Positions 39,293 to 50,160 of a stretch of 64,000 nt of DNA are shown piece after piece; position 1 is the first letter of the stretch, and each line of letters begins with the position of its first letter. The stretch is from positions 45,409-109,408 of the forward strand of contig NZ_MWWW01000011.1 in NCBI RefSeq assembly GCF_002259745.1, written 5' to 3'. The position numbers and the translations under genes are program-made. The notes below the pieces were generated by a model, which searched no databases, was not told the DNA's origin, and was given only the letters and a program-made list of their open reading frames with translations. The DNA comes from Bifidobacterium myosotis. Lineage in GTDB: Bacteria > Actinomycetota > Actinomycetes > Actinomycetales > Bifidobacteriaceae.

Positions 39293-41056
39293 CTACTGTT
39301 CGGTCCAGGTCTGGTCGAAGAGAGACTGGCCGCTGGCGGTGTGCATGTAGACGCGCAGCGAAGCCTTGCCGCTGGAGGTCTTGCACATCGTGCCGAGCAT
39401 GTCGGCGGTGGACTGGTAGGTGTCGCTCAAGCCAGAGACCGACGAGGCGATGGAGTCGCCCGCGGCGGCGTACTCGTCGCCGACCGTGTACTCGTAGACC
39501 AGCGTGTCGCCTTCGACGTGGTAGGAGAAGGTGATGCCGGAGCCGGACAGCGAGTCAACCTCGGACTGGACGGAGGACTTGAATTCGTCGGAGTCCACGA
39601 ATGCCTGCACCGAGTCGTAGAGGCCATAGTCGCCGCTGGACAGGTCGTTTTCGGTGTCGTTGAGCGTGCTGTCCAGCGAGTTGTCGAGGTTGTCGAGGTC
39701 GGTGGAATCGGAGTTGGAGTCGGTGCTGGAATCGCCACCGGTGCTCGAGTCGGTTCCGGAATCGGACTGGCTGTATGAGGAGTCGGACTGCGCGTCCTGT
39801 ATCGCCTTGTTCGCCATCGCGGCACTGCCCGCCAGTCCTACCACGACCAGAACAATCGACAGCACCATGCTGATGATGCTGATGACGATGCCGGCGGTGG
39901 CCAGACCCCTGCCCTTACCGCCCTGCTTCTTGATCTGGTTCAGGCCGATGATGCTCAGGATCAGGCCGATCACCGCGACGAAGAACGAGCAGATGAAGCC
40001 GGCGATGGCCAGGCCGTTGTACTTCTGGTTGTTGGGGTTGTACGGGTCGTCCGCCGGGGAGAGCGGCGCGTTGCCGCCGGTGCCGTCGCCGTTGCCGCCC
40101 GCGTATGGCGGGTACTGGCCGTACGGCGGGACGCCGCCCTGCGGCGGGAAGTTCTGTCCCTGCGGAGGCACGTCCTGTTGCGGAGCGTACTGTTGGGGAG
40201 CGTTCGACTGCGGAGCCGGGCCGGGATTGCCGTACGCGGGATTACCGTACACGGGATTGACCGGCGTTGCGCCTTGTGGCGGGACAGAGCCGTTACCGTC
40301 ATACGCGGGAGCGCCGCTCACCGGCACGCCCTGCTGAGGGTAAGGGTTCGCCCCGTCCTCCGGCTGCTGCGAAATACCGTTTTGCGTGTACGGTTCGGCG
40401 TACGGTTCGCCCGCTGCCGGCTGCTGCGGCTGGGACTGCGGCGCAGAATCAGCCGGAGCGGCGGCCGGTGCATCGGGGGCGATGGAATAGGCCGCCGGGG
40501 TGGCCTTCAGCGCGGCCGATGGAATCGCCTCGGTTTCGGCGAATGAGGATACCACTCCAGGAACGCCATTGGCGGGTGCCGCATCCGCAGCAGCGGGGAA
40601 TATCGAATTTGGTTCATGGTCGGACGATGGAATCGCCTCGGTTGCCGGCTCGGGCTGCGCGTGCGCGGAAGCCTCCTGCGCCGCCGCGACCGGCACCGCA
40701 CCCAGCGGCGGCACGGCCAGTGTGGGCTGCTCGGTCGGGGTGAACGCTTGTGTGGGGGCGGCGTCGTCACCGGCAACAGTGGCAGCCGAGCCGACCGAGC
40801 CAGCCAAGCCGACCAAGCCAGCCGACGGCAGGGCCTGCGTGGCCTGCAGCGGCTCCTGTTGCAGAGACGGCAACGCCTGGGTTGCCGCCGCCCCATCGCC
40901 AGCCGTGGGCAGCGTTTGCGTCGCCTGTTCAGGCTGTCCGACGCCCGCACCGACCGGCAACGGCTCGGTGGAATTCGTCTCGATTGGTTTGGTTTCGGCA
41001 GCCCCGGTCGGAATCGGCTCGGTTGCATTCAGATCGGTTGCATTCGGGTCGGCCAT
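39293..41056 (-). CDS. DUF4190-domain membrane protein with long repetitive N-terminus
   Basis: A 587-residue protein with AAGGAG before the start. Residues 1-330 are disordered: repeats around TQALPS/TEAIPS, then a Pro/Gln/Gly/Tyr-rich stretch. DUF4190 follows (about 335-410) with two membrane segments, YNGLAIAGFICSFFVAVIGL and GLATAGIVISIISMVLSIVLVV. A Ser/Asp-rich linker leads to an exported C-terminal domain resembling DUF4854 (about 480-587), with VEGDTLVYEYTV. The orientation suggests a cytosolic disordered part and an extracellular C-terminus. Function unknown. Confidence 0.8.
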   Translation of the reverse strand: MADPNATDLNATEPIPTGAAETKPIETNSTEPLPVGAGVGQPEQATQTLPTAGDGAAATQALPSLQQEPLQATQALPSAGLVGLAGSVGSAATVAGDDAAPTQAFTPTEQPTLAVPPLGAVPVAAAQEASAHAQPEPATEAIPSSDHEPNSIFPAAADAAPANGVPGVVSSFAETEAIPSAALKATPAAYSIAPDAPAAAPADSAPQSQPQQPAAGEPYAEPYTQNGISQQPEDGANPYPQQGVPVSGAPAYDGNGSVPPQGATPVNPVYGNPAYGNPGPAPQSNAPQQYAPQQDVPPQGQNFPPQGGVPPYGQYPPYAGGNGDGTGGNAPLSPADDPYNPNNQKYNGLAIAGFICSFFVAVIGLILSIIGLNQIKKQGGKGRGLATAGIVISIISMVLSIVLVVVGLAGSAAMANKAIQDAQSDSSYSQSDSGTDSSTGGDSSTDSNSDSTDLDNLDNSLDSTLNDTENDLSSGDYGLYDSVQAFVDSDEFKSSVQSEVDSLSGSGITFSYHVEGDTLVYEYTVGDEYAAAGDSIASSVSGLSDTYQSTADMLGTMCKTSSGKASLRVYMHTASGQSLFDQTWTEQ

Positions 41057-41327
41057 GATGCGCTCCTTCTCATCCCGTGCCTACTGGTCAGGCACGTCCC
41101 CAACGCGCGCTACTTTGTGCGTTACTTCACATCGTACGCGCGCTTGGGCGGAAATACCTAGAAACTACGCCTCTTTACCATCTATACCCCCGATATTCAG
41201 GTACGGAGCCATCCTTGCAATCTATAGGGGGAACGAAGGGTTCCTCGCGAGGCATCATCGCACCGCAGCCCAATACGCCGCAGCCCAATACACCGGCCCA
41301 ATACGCGGAGGACCAATCCCGGGAGAA
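41057..41327. other. Gap between ugd and DUF4190 gene
   Basis: About 270 bp without a gene. Four near copies of CAATAC-type repeats (GCAGCCCAATACgCC) lie at about 41269-41304. No clear promoter for the DUF4190 gene is seen. Confidence 0.3.
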
Positions 41328-42596
41328 CTAATCCCGCCGGAACAGGTCGCGGGTGAAGACCTTGTCGGGTACGTCGGCGATGTCCTGATTCCAGCGGTTT
41401 GCCACGATGATGTCGGACTCGGCCTTGAACTGCGCCAAATCGTGCGTCACCGTCGAGCCGAAGAAGTCGGGCGCATCCAATGTGGGTTCGTAGACGATGA
41501 CCGTGTATCCGCGCGCCTTGATGCGTTTCATCACGCCCTGGACGGCGGATTGACGGAAGTTGTCCGAACCGGATTTCATCGTCAGCCTATAGATGCCGAT
41601 AATCGGACGAATCGAACGGTCACCCGAATGATGCACCATACGCGACGCCCGGTCGATGATCTCGTCCGCGATGAAGTCCTTGCGTGTGAGGTTCGCGGCC
41701 ACGATGGCCTCGATGAGGTTCTGCGGCACCTTGTCGTAGTTGGCGAGCAGCTGCTTGGTGTCCTTGGGCAGGCAATAGCCGCCGTAGCCGAAGCTGGGGT
41801 TGTTGTAGTCACCGCGGATGCGCGGGTCGAGGCACACACCGTCGATGATCGACCGCGTATCGAGCCCACGCGATTCCGCATAGGTGTCCAGCTCGTTGAA
41901 ATAGGCGACCCGCAGGGCAAGATAGGTGTTGGCAAACAGTTTGATCGCCTCGGCCTCGGTCAGGCCGACCACCAAGCTGGGAATGCCCGTGGTGCCATCC
42001 GGATTGATTCGCCCGCTCTCCTCCGGCGCCGCACCCTGAGCCAGCAGATCGACGAACGTGTGGGCTGCGGCGACGGCTGGCTCGTCATCCTGCGGAGCCC
42101 CCACAATGATGCGGCTGGGGTGGAGATTGTCGTACAGCGCATGGCCCTCGCGTAGGAATTCCGGGGAGAACAGGATGCGCCGGTCATGCAACCGTTCGCG
42201 CAACTGCTGCGTATACCCCACCGGAATGGTCGATTTGACGACAATCCACGCCTCCGGGGCATACGTACGCACGGCCTGGATGGCGGCCTCCACGCTGGAG
42301 GTGTCGAAATAGTTGCGTTTCGGGTCATAGTTCGTGGGTGTGGCGATCACCGCGTAATCGGCGTCCGCGTACGCCCGCGCCGGATCGAGCGTGGCCTGGA
42401 AGTTCAGCTGACGGTCGCCGGAAATGCTCTGACGCAGAAACGCGGTGATTTCTCGATCCACAATCGGGCTTACGCCCCGGCGCAGCATCGCCACTTTCTC
42501 GGGGACGATGTCCAACGCATGGACCTCATTGTGCTGTGCCAGCAACAACGCCACAGACAGTCCCACATAACCCGTACCGGCAACCGCAATCCTCAT
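41328..42596 (-). CDS. ugd: UDP-glucose/GDP-mannose-type nucleotide-sugar 6-dehydrogenase
   Basis: A 422-residue cytosolic enzyme that oxidises an NDP-sugar to the uronic acid. Start [20 protein letters not shown] (Rossmann GxGYVG); an upstream in-frame start is less likely. The catalytic cysteine is in [17 protein letters not shown], and [22 protein letters not shown] and [18 protein letters not shown] are family blocks. UDP-glucuronate is the most likely product, for a surface polysaccharide. It stands within the cell-surface region but apart from other glycan genes. Confidence 0.93.
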   Translation of the reverse strand: MRIAVAGTGYVGLSVALLLAQHNEVHALDIVPEKVAMLRRGVSPIVDREITAFLRQSISGDRQLNFQATLDPARAYADADYAVIATPTNYDPKRNYFDTSSVEAAIQAVRTYAPEAWIVVKSTIPVGYTQQLRERLHDRRILFSPEFLREGHALYDNLHPSRIIVGAPQDDEPAVAAAHTFVDLLAQGAAPEESGRINPDGTTGIPSLVVGLTEAEAIKLFANTYLALRVAYFNELDTYAESRGLDTRSIIDGVCLDPRIRGDYNNPSFGYGGYCLPKDTKQLLANYDKVPQNLIEAIVAANLTRKDFIADEIIDRASRMVHHSGDRSIRPIIGIYRLTMKSGSDNFRQSAVQGVMKRIKARGYTVIVYEPTLDAPDFFGSTVTHDLAQFKAESDIIVANRWNQDIADVPDKVFTRDLFRRD

Positions 42597-42815
42597 GCCC
42601 AATGCCCGCCTTCTCACAGCCACGGCACCCGCGGCCGCAACTTGGTTTTCAGCGTAGCATCGGGCCGCCGGGTCGAATGCGCCAGCCGATTAATCAGCGG
42701 TGAACGCCCGGAATACAATGGCCCGTTGGGTACTACCATAGCTTCTGTTGGTTCAATCTCTAGTTCAATCTCCCAGTGCAAGAAAACTCATCAAGCAAAA
42801 GCACCACATTCATGA

Positions 42816-42850
42816 AAAATGGCTCTCCTCGTTGTGAGGAGAGCCATTTG
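42816..42850 (-). terminator. Terminator of the first SLH gene
   Basis: AAATGGCTCTCCTC and GAGGAGAGCCATTT form a 14-bp stem with a short loop; on the minus strand it continues TTTTC. The same terminator, nearly base for base, ends the SLH gene at 55459. Confidence 0.88.
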
Positions 42851-42870
42851 GCGGGGTTAAACGGGGCCTA

Positions 42871-44028
42871 TTACTTGAGCACGTTGTCGCTCATCCTGTG
42901 CAGGAAGGCGGCCATGTCCTGACGGATGACCGTCTCACCCACGCCGAACGTGCCGTTCCCGTAGCCGGTGGACACGCCGGTCTTGGCCAGCCAGGCGATG
43001 TCATCCGCGTGCGGGGTATCCGCGGTCACGTCCGTGAACGCCTTGCCCTCGCCGGAGGGGGCGGTTGCCTGCTTCAGGTCGGCGAGCCTCTTGAGGAAGG
43101 CGGCCATGTCCTGACGCTGCACGCCGGCCGTGCCATCGAACGTGGTCACCCCATCGGTCGTGTAGCCGGAGGAGATCTTGTTGGACGCCAGCCACAGGAT
43201 CTCCTTGTAGTGCGGCGTGTCCTTCGTCACATCGGCGAACGGGTTATTCGCCTTGGTCTCGTCGAACGCGGGGCTGCCCGCCAGACGGTACAGGAACGCC
43301 GCCATGTCCTGACGGTTCACCGTGCCGGCCGGGCCGAACGTGCCGTCCTTGTACCCGGTCGTGATCTTCTGCTCGGCAAGCCATTTGATATCCGCAGCAT
43401 GCGGCGTCTGATCAGTCACATCAGAGAACGAACCCGGCGTCGACGGAGTCGTCTCCGAGCCCGAACCCTGAGACGAACGATCAAACGGCACAGCAATACC
43501 ACTGCGGCCCGCCCAACCACCTGCAGCGACGCCACCGCTTGTCATTCGCCAAACCGCCACGCCGCCGATCTTCGGGTTGTCGAACATCCTGGCGACTACC
43601 GCACGAATCTTCTCCGGGAAGGGCCGCGTCACCGTCGTGTCAGTCGGCTCCTCGAACTTCAGATCGTTCACATCCACTGCGAAATCCATGCCTACCTGCG
43701 GGTTGTCCCAATCCGGATCGTCGCAGACACCGCCCATGACACAATTCATGAGCGCACCGTCACCAGACGAGTCAGCAGGAAGAGGAATCACCTCGAAAGT
43801 ATCCATCTCCCAATCAGCGCCAGGGCCCACGGAAACCTTCTGCGAGAAGGTAAGCTTGTCGACCCCATCCTTGGTGATGGGGTTCGGCGACACCGTGAAA
43901 CCCTCTTCCTGCGTCGGAATGAACGGGTCGTCCGGCTTGTACTCGAAGGCGTTCGCCGTCACGGCACCCGCCATCATCATGCCCAACGCCGCCAAACCGG
44001 CGACAAGAGCCCTACCCAAATACTTCAT
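42871..44028 (-). CDS. Secreted SLH-domain protein 1, with poly-G in its promoter
   Basis: A 385-residue exported protein. The signal peptide MKYLGRALVAGLAALGMMMA ends at AxA (TANA, about residue 27). Residues 28-195 form an unrecognised domain. Three SLH repeats fill 201-385 (FSDV, FADV, FTDV at 201, 264, 331), each with a WLA-x-x-x-I/V-[ST]-[ST]-GY core and a final RQDMAAFL helix. SLH modules attach proteins non-covalently to wall polymers. The promoter carries G9 in a 17-bp spacer. Its 3' end and terminator match those of the gene ending at 55459. Confidence 0.92.
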   Translation of the reverse strand: MKYLGRALVAGLAALGMMMAGAVTANAFEYKPDDPFIPTQEEGFTVSPNPITKDGVDKLTFSQKVSVGPGADWEMDTFEVIPLPADSSGDGALMNCVMGGVCDDPDWDNPQVGMDFAVDVNDLKFEEPTDTTVTRPFPEKIRAVVARMFDNPKIGGVAVWRMTSGGVAAGGWAGRSGIAVPFDRSSQGSGSETTPSTPGSFSDVTDQTPHAADIKWLAEQKITTGYKDGTFGPAGTVNRQDMAAFLYRLAGSPAFDETKANNPFADVTKDTPHYKEILWLASNKISSGYTTDGVTTFDGTAGVQRQDMAAFLKRLADLKQATAPSGEGKAFTDVTADTPHADDIAWLAKTGVSTGYGNGTFGVGETVIRQDMAAFLHRMSDNVLK

Positions 44029-44090
44029 CGTGTTCTCCCTTCAGGACCTCTGATCCAGGTCCGATCGGACGAAGACGAAATCGTCTTCAC

Positions 44091-44119
44091 ATAAAACGCA
44101 ACACCCCCCCCCGAGACAA
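44091..44119 (-). promoter_or_regulatory. Promoter of SLH gene 1 with G9 tract in the -35/-10 spacer
   Basis: On the minus strand: -35 TTGTCT (44114-44119), a spacer of exactly 17 bp (44097-44113) that contains nine G (44104-44112), and -10 TTTTAT (44091-44096). Slippage in the tract would shift spacer length away from the optimum. Confidence 0.6.
44104..44112. repeat. Homopolymer of nine C (G9 on the SLH gene strand)
   Basis: A run of nine C, 76-84 nt upstream of the SLH gene 1 start. Confidence 0.85.
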
Positions 44120-44182
44120 GAAATCCGGGCGGCGAAAATGTTTGATGGACCATTCAGCAGCCCTTGCCGTCCCGGTATCTAA

Positions 44183-45259
<1,077 letters not shown>

Positions 45260-45267
45260 CTACCACC

Positions 45268-45316
45268 AATACGACCGGAGGGTCGGATGGATTCCATCCG
45301 ACCCTCCGGTCGTATT
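45268..45316. terminator. Long bidirectional hairpin between rmlB and SLH gene 2
   Basis: A near-perfect palindrome with 24-bp arms: ACGACCGGAGGGTCGGATGG on the left (from 45271) and its inverse on the right. It lies between the convergent stops and can serve both genes. Confidence 0.85.
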
Positions 45317-45341
45317 ATGCGGCTACTGCGCGCCCAGACGA

Positions 45342-48230
45342 TCACTTGAGCACGTTGTCGTGCATGCGGTGCAGGAACGCGGCCATATCCTGACGCAACA
45401 CCGTGCCGCCCACACCGAACGAACCATCCGGATAACCCTCGGTCACGCCCGTCCTCGACAACCAGGCGATATCCTCGGCATGCGGGGTCGCCCCGTTCAC
45501 ATCCGTGAACGACTGCGCCTTGCCCGACGGATCCTTCGCCTTCCCGTACTCCGCGAGACGATGCAGGAACGCAGCCATATCCTGACGATAGACCGGCGTC
45601 AGACCCTGGAACGAGAGCGTGCCGTCCGCATTCCTGTAACCCGTGGTGATGCCCGTCGAATACAGCCACAGGATCTCCTTGTAGTGCGGAGTCTCCGCGG
45701 TCACGTCAACGAACGGGTTCTCGGCCTTCGTCTCATCGAACCTCGGGGAACCGGCCAGACGATACAGGAACGCAGCCATATCCTGACGATTCACCTCAGT
45801 GGCCGGACGGAACGTCACCGTGCCATCCGCCTCCTTCCAACCGGTGGAGATTCCCTGATCGGCAAGCCACAGGATGTCCTCGTAATGCGGGGTCTTGTCC
45901 TTGATCACATCAATGAACGGGGACTTAGTCGGCGCAGGATCAGGACTCGGAGACGGCACAGGCGTCGGAATCTTCGCCCACACCGCATACAGCGTGATGT
46001 TGCTCGTCACCGCGTCCTCGGCCGGATCAAACGGCGTAGTCACGTTAGCATCTTTATACCAAGTGACCGTGTACCCAAGCTTGGTCGGCACATTCTGGAC
46101 CTTGTCACCGTTGACGACTTCCTCCCAGCCCAACAGGGACTGATCAGCGGCATCACGGTAGGTTACGCCGTACGTGGCGCCCTCCGTGTCATTATCGACA
46201 TTACCGACGTACGGCCGAGTGTTGGCACCGAACTTGTTTGCGTTCTCTGTGCCCTGATATTCGGTGTATTTGAGATCATCGTCAGTCTTGACACCGTTCT
46301 TCACCACCACTCCATTGGCACTATTGAACGTGTTATTTTTGATATCGACGTTCTCCTGGGGAGCAGACTCACTACCCCAATTCTGGGTACGAAGATAAAC
46401 ACCAATATTCCCCGATCCGAACGTATTACCAATGATGTCGATATTCTTGGCACCGCCCCAGAAATCAATTAGAGCACCGCCCGTGGCACTTCCACCTGCG
46501 GCAAGCTGATTGCCGGAAACGGTGACGCCGTCAACACCGACCTTGCCACCCTTGTCATACGAAACAAGGAAGACACCTTCACTAGACGCTCCCTTGTGGG
46601 CGACCATTGTGTTGCCGGAAATCACGGTGTTAGTGATGCCAGGAACCGCGTCATTAATCTCGTTGGACAAATGGATGGCGATGTGATAGCCAGCGGTCCC
46701 ATCAATGTCGAACGTGTTGTTCGTAATCTGTGTGCCGTCAACCTTCGCGTTCTGGTTCGGGAACACGTAGACGCCCATTGCCTTACCGGAAATCATGAAG
46801 GCGTCGGCGGTTATCATGAATGTATTATTCGTGATTTTTACATTGCTGGCAGCGGAGATATATATGTTCGCGGACCATCCATTCATCTTCGACGTGCTAT
46901 TGAGCACGAACTTCACGTTCTGAATAATCGAATCAGAAGCTTTCTCGGCAAGCCTAATCTGTCCATTGAGCGCGTAGCCCTGACCATCAAGGATAATCTT
47001 CTTGTTGATTGCCATGACGCTGTCCAGCGTGATGCTAGACAAAAGCTGGACCGTATCTCCATCCTCTGCATCCTTGATTGCGTCAGCTAAGCTCACGTAC
47101 GTGACCAGAGCATCGCTGTCAGACTTCTTGACACCAGCGACGATGCCCTGCGAAGGGCGGGAAGCGTCGACCTTGTCCGGCTTGGTGATGGTCAGACCAC
47201 CCGACGGCACACTGCCCTTCTCGAAGCCGTATCCAGTGTCCGTGCCGGTGAAGTCGTTGCCGCCCACCTTAATGTCAGTGCTCGTCGTGTTCTGGCCGGG
47301 CATTGCGCCGGAGCCGACAGCCTGCGACAGGTTGGTGAACGTGTTGTCAGTGAACGTCAATCCCTTGACACCCTGCACATAGATGCCGGTCGCGTTACTC
47401 TTCGTCTCAGCCGTTGCCGAAACAGTGTTACCGGTCACCGTGAGGTTGGTGATGCCGTAGTCGTTTCGCCCACCAGACGCATCGATGAAGACAGTCTGGC
47501 CCTTGTTTGAAGCGGCGCCGGTGACTTTCATCGTGTTGTTTGCGACCGTGACGTCAGTCACTGTATTTTCCTGACCGGTCAGGTAGATCGCCGTGCGATT
47601 ATGGTTTTTCGCGGCCGTAGGGTAATTGAACGTATTGTTGCTGATGGAGACTCGAGCGGAGCCCTTCTGCACGTAGACGCCGTAGTAACCGGTCACCGCA
47701 GCATTTTCGGCGATGCCGAACGCGTTGCCTTCAATCTTGACGTCACCGGCACCCTGTACCGAAACGCTCGTGTTGGAACCGGCGGCACCCGTCAGAGAGA
47801 ACGTCATGCCCTTAATCGTCGCACCATCGTGGACCGTCATCGTGCCGGAATATACAGCTCCATTCACGGAGGTCACGGTAATCTTCTTATCGACACGGAC
47901 GGTGGATTCGTCCGAGTTGGCCGTCAGTGTAACCGTCTCGCCGGCCTTAGAGGCGGCCAGTGCGGCGGAGAACGTCGGATATGAAGTGGTTTGACCGTCA
48001 GGCGACGTCACCGTAGCGACGTTAGCCACAGCATCGGCCTCGTTCGCACCATCGGCATTGGCATTGACGTCAGCATTACCCTGCGGCTGGTTGGTGGTCT
48101 GCTGGGTGGTGGACGGCTCCGGTTCGGGAGCCGCGTTCGCAATCGGCGTCACAGCCAGCGAACCCAAAGTGCATACTGTTGCGAGCAGCGCAGCCGAACG
48201 GCGCGCCATGGAATGATTCTTATCCGGCAT
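45342..48230 (-). CDS. Secreted SLH-domain protein 2 with parallel beta-helix
   Basis: A 962-residue exported protein; AAGGAGG precedes the ATG. The signal peptide ends near residue 34 (IANA). Residues 70-700 are a right-handed parallel beta-helix of pectate-lyase type: repeated blocks such as VSISNNTFNYP, LTVTGNTVSA, LTFTDNTFTNL and VTVSGNQLAAG. A Listeria-Bacteroides repeat (YTVTWYKDANVTTPFDP...ITLYAVWAK) precedes a Pro-rich linker, and three SLH repeats form the last ~190 residues. Beta-helices often bind or cleave polysaccharides; no catalytic residues could be assigned, so adhesin and hydrolase are both open. Confidence 0.9.
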   Translation of the reverse strand: MPDKNHSMARRSAALLATVCTLGSLAVTPIANAAPEPEPSTTQQTTNQPQGNADVNANADGANEADAVANVATVTSPDGQTTSYPTFSAALAASKAGETVTLTANSDESTVRVDKKITVTSVNGAVYSGTMTVHDGATIKGMTFSLTGAAGSNTSVSVQGAGDVKIEGNAFGIAENAAVTGYYGVYVQKGSARVSISNNTFNYPTAAKNHNRTAIYLTGQENTVTDVTVANNTMKVTGAASNKGQTVFIDASGGRNDYGITNLTVTGNTVSATAETKSNATGIYVQGVKGLTFTDNTFTNLSQAVGSGAMPGQNTTSTDIKVGGNDFTGTDTGYGFEKGSVPSGGLTITKPDKVDASRPSQGIVAGVKKSDSDALVTYVSLADAIKDAEDGDTVQLLSSITLDSVMAINKKIILDGQGYALNGQIRLAEKASDSIIQNVKFVLNSTSKMNGWSANIYISAASNVKITNNTFMITADAFMISGKAMGVYVFPNQNAKVDGTQITNNTFDIDGTAGYHIAIHLSNEINDAVPGITNTVISGNTMVAHKGASSEGVFLVSYDKGGKVGVDGVTVSGNQLAAGGSATGGALIDFWGGAKNIDIIGNTFGSGNIGVYLRTQNWGSESAPQENVDIKNNTFNSANGVVVKNGVKTDDDLKYTEYQGTENANKFGANTRPYVGNVDNDTEGATYGVTYRDAADQSLLGWEEVVNGDKVQNVPTKLGYTVTWYKDANVTTPFDPAEDAVTSNITLYAVWAKIPTPVPSPSPDPAPTKSPFIDVIKDKTPHYEDILWLADQGISTGWKEADGTVTFRPATEVNRQDMAAFLYRLAGSPRFDETKAENPFVDVTAETPHYKEILWLYSTGITTGYRNADGTLSFQGLTPVYRQDMAAFLHRLAEYGKAKDPSGKAQSFTDVNGATPHAEDIAWLSRTGVTEGYPDGSFGVGGTVLRQDMAAFLHRMHDNVLK

Positions 48231-48373
48231 CCCGCCTCCTTATCTCTCTAAGTGGAATGGACTAGAACCGATAATCCTTTGAATCATTTTACCCCCGAAG
48301 ACGCTTTTCGGGGGTTACCCCCAAGATATGGCGAAGGGTGGGAATCATCCGAGAACGGAGCTCAGCAGAAGAA

Positions 48374-48405
48374 AGGGGCGGATGAGAGCACTCCCATCCG
48401 CCCCT
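48374..48405 (-). terminator. Terminator downstream of the SLH remnant
   Basis: AGGGGCGGATG (48374-48384) pairs perfectly with CATCCGCCCCT (48395-48405); on the minus strand TTTCTTC follows. Confidence 0.7.
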
Positions 48406-48446
48406 AAGCGCCTTTCACGCAGGCGCAGCAGAAATTTGTTGCATCG

Positions 48447-48533
48447 CTTCAGCACGTTGTCATGCATGCGGTGCAGGAACGCAGCCATATCCTGACGAAT
48501 CACCGGACGCAGACCGCTGAAGGTGCCGTCCAC
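48447..48533 (-). pseudogene. Remnant of an SLH-gene 3' end
   Basis: Twenty-nine codons read VDGTFSGLRPVIRQDMAAFL then HRMHDNVLK, the exact end of an SLH protein. There is no SLH repeat upstream; instead the frame meets the CAGTCAGC intergenic repeat. The usual stop is lost: the frame continues RCNKFLL. A terminator lies downstream in the right orientation. It is the scar of a deleted paralogue. Confidence 0.8.
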
Positions 48534-48553
48534 GCGCTGGACAGCTCTCCCCT

Positions 48554-48573
48554 CAGTCAGCTTTGCTGACAGC
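48554..48573. repeat. Intergenic hairpin repeat, copy 3
   Basis: CAGTCAGCTTTGCTGACAGC, one base different from the copies at 33471 and 37920, fused to the SLH remnant. Confidence 0.65.
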
Positions 48574-48701
48574 TCTGCAATTAAAGACGAACTACGTTCG
48601 CACTTTATTAGCTCGACTGTCGTCTCGCACATTGCCTACAAACAGCTCTGCTGTTTGCTTTACGGCAATGTCCTCAGAGAGGGGAGCCGACCGTAAATGG
48701 C

Positions 48702-49901
48702 TCACTTCGCCAGCAACGGCGCGACCTGCTGCTCGTAGGCGGTCAGGGCGGTGTCGATGACGTTGTGCATGTCGTAGTACTTGTACGTGCCGAGGCGCCC
48801 GCCGAAGACGACCTTCGGCTCGGCGGCGGCCTTGGCCTCGTAGCGGGCGTACAGGGCCTTGTCCTCGTCGGTGTTGATCGGATAGTACGGCTCGTCGCCG
48901 CGCTCGGCGAACCGGCTGTACTCCTCCCACACCACGGTTTTGTCCGGGTTCTGCGACTCGCGGCGCTCCGGGTTGAAGTTCTTGAACTCGATGGCGCGCG
49001 TGTACGGCACGTCCGCATCGGAGAAGTTCATCACCGGGCAGCCGAAGTGGTCCCCCTCGTCGTAGCGGACCTCCTTGAAGTCCACCGTGCGCCACTTGAG
49101 GTCGCCGAGTTCGTAGTCGAAGTAGCGGTCGACCGGGCCGGTGTAGACGACCGGCACGCCGGCGGCGAGCAGCGCCTTCTTGTTGTACGGCTGCGTCTCG
49201 TCGAAGAAGTCGGTCTTGAGGGACACGGTGATGCGCGGGTCGTCGATCATGCGCTCCATCCACTTCGTGTAGCCGTCCGTGGGCAGGCCCTCCCACGTGT
49301 CCTTGAAGTAGCGGTTGTCGTAGTTGAAGCGCACGGGCAGACGCTTGATGATCGACGCCGGCAGCTCGGAGGGATCGGTCTGCCACTGCTTGCCGGTGTA
49401 GTTCTTGATGAACGCCTCGTACAACGGGCGTCCGATGAGCTGGATGCCCTTGTCGTTGAGGTTGGCCGGGTCGGTGCCGGCCAGCTCGCCGGCCTGCTCG
49501 GCGATCAGCGCCTGCGCCTGGGCGGGCGTGTAGTGCGCGTGGAAGAACTGGTTGATGGTGCCCAGGTTGATCGGCAGCGGGTATACCTCGCCGTCGTGCG
49601 TGGCGTAGACGCGGTGCACGTAGTTGGTGAACGTGGTGAAGCGGTTGACGTAGTCCCACACGCGCTTGTTGGACGTGTGGAACAGGTGGGCGCCGTACTT
49701 GTGAATCTCGGCACCGGTCTCCTCGTCGAAGTAGGAGTAGGCGTTGCCGCCGATGTGGTCGCGCACGTCGATGATGTGCACGCGCGCGCCCGCGTGCTCG
49801 ACCGCCTGCTGGGCGACCGTCAGGCCGAACAGGCCCGCGCCGACGATCACCAGATCCGGATATTCAACAGTGCTTGCGGAATCCGCTGCGGAACCAGCCA
49901 T
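48702..49901 (-). CDS. glf: UDP-galactopyranose mutase
   Basis: A 399-residue flavoenzyme converting UDP-galactopyranose to UDP-galactofuranose, the donor for galactofuranan. Start MAGSAADSASTVEYPDLVIV chosen because AAAGG lies 9-10 nt upstream; an ATG 18 nt earlier would overlap that site. The FAD-binding VIVGAGLFGLTVAQQ, HIGGNAYSYFDEETG, KYGAHLFHTSNKRVWDYVNR and the C-terminal GRLGTYKYYDMHNVI are all typical of Glf. The matching galactofuranosyltransferase is 6 kb away. Length is normal. Confidence 0.97.
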   Translation of the reverse strand: MAGSAADSASTVEYPDLVIVGAGLFGLTVAQQAVEHAGARVHIIDVRDHIGGNAYSYFDEETGAEIHKYGAHLFHTSNKRVWDYVNRFTTFTNYVHRVYATHDGEVYPLPINLGTINQFFHAHYTPAQAQALIAEQAGELAGTDPANLNDKGIQLIGRPLYEAFIKNYTGKQWQTDPSELPASIIKRLPVRFNYDNRYFKDTWEGLPTDGYTKWMERMIDDPRITVSLKTDFFDETQPYNKKALLAAGVPVVYTGPVDRYFDYELGDLKWRTVDFKEVRYDEGDHFGCPVMNFSDADVPYTRAIEFKNFNPERRESQNPDKTVVWEEYSRFAERGDEPYYPINTDEDKALYARYEAKAAAEPKVVFGGRLGTYKYYDMHNVIDTALTAYEQQVAPLLAK

Positions 49902-50160
49902 GTGCAGTAAACCTTTCAATCCCTATGTTCGATTCGGGTCCATTTTAGCGGCAGGACCGACGGAGAGTCGCCGCATAGCGCGGCAATGAGGCATGATATC
50001 CACGATTCGGCCGTCGATGCCACGGATCTTAGACAGGCGTAAGGGGCAGCGGGATTCCTCCCGTCTGCCCCTTACTTATTGCTTACCTGTCCGCTCTGCA
50101 GACCGCAGACCAAGACCGACAGCACAAATGCCAATGGTTCAGTCAAACCAGCTAAACCGA

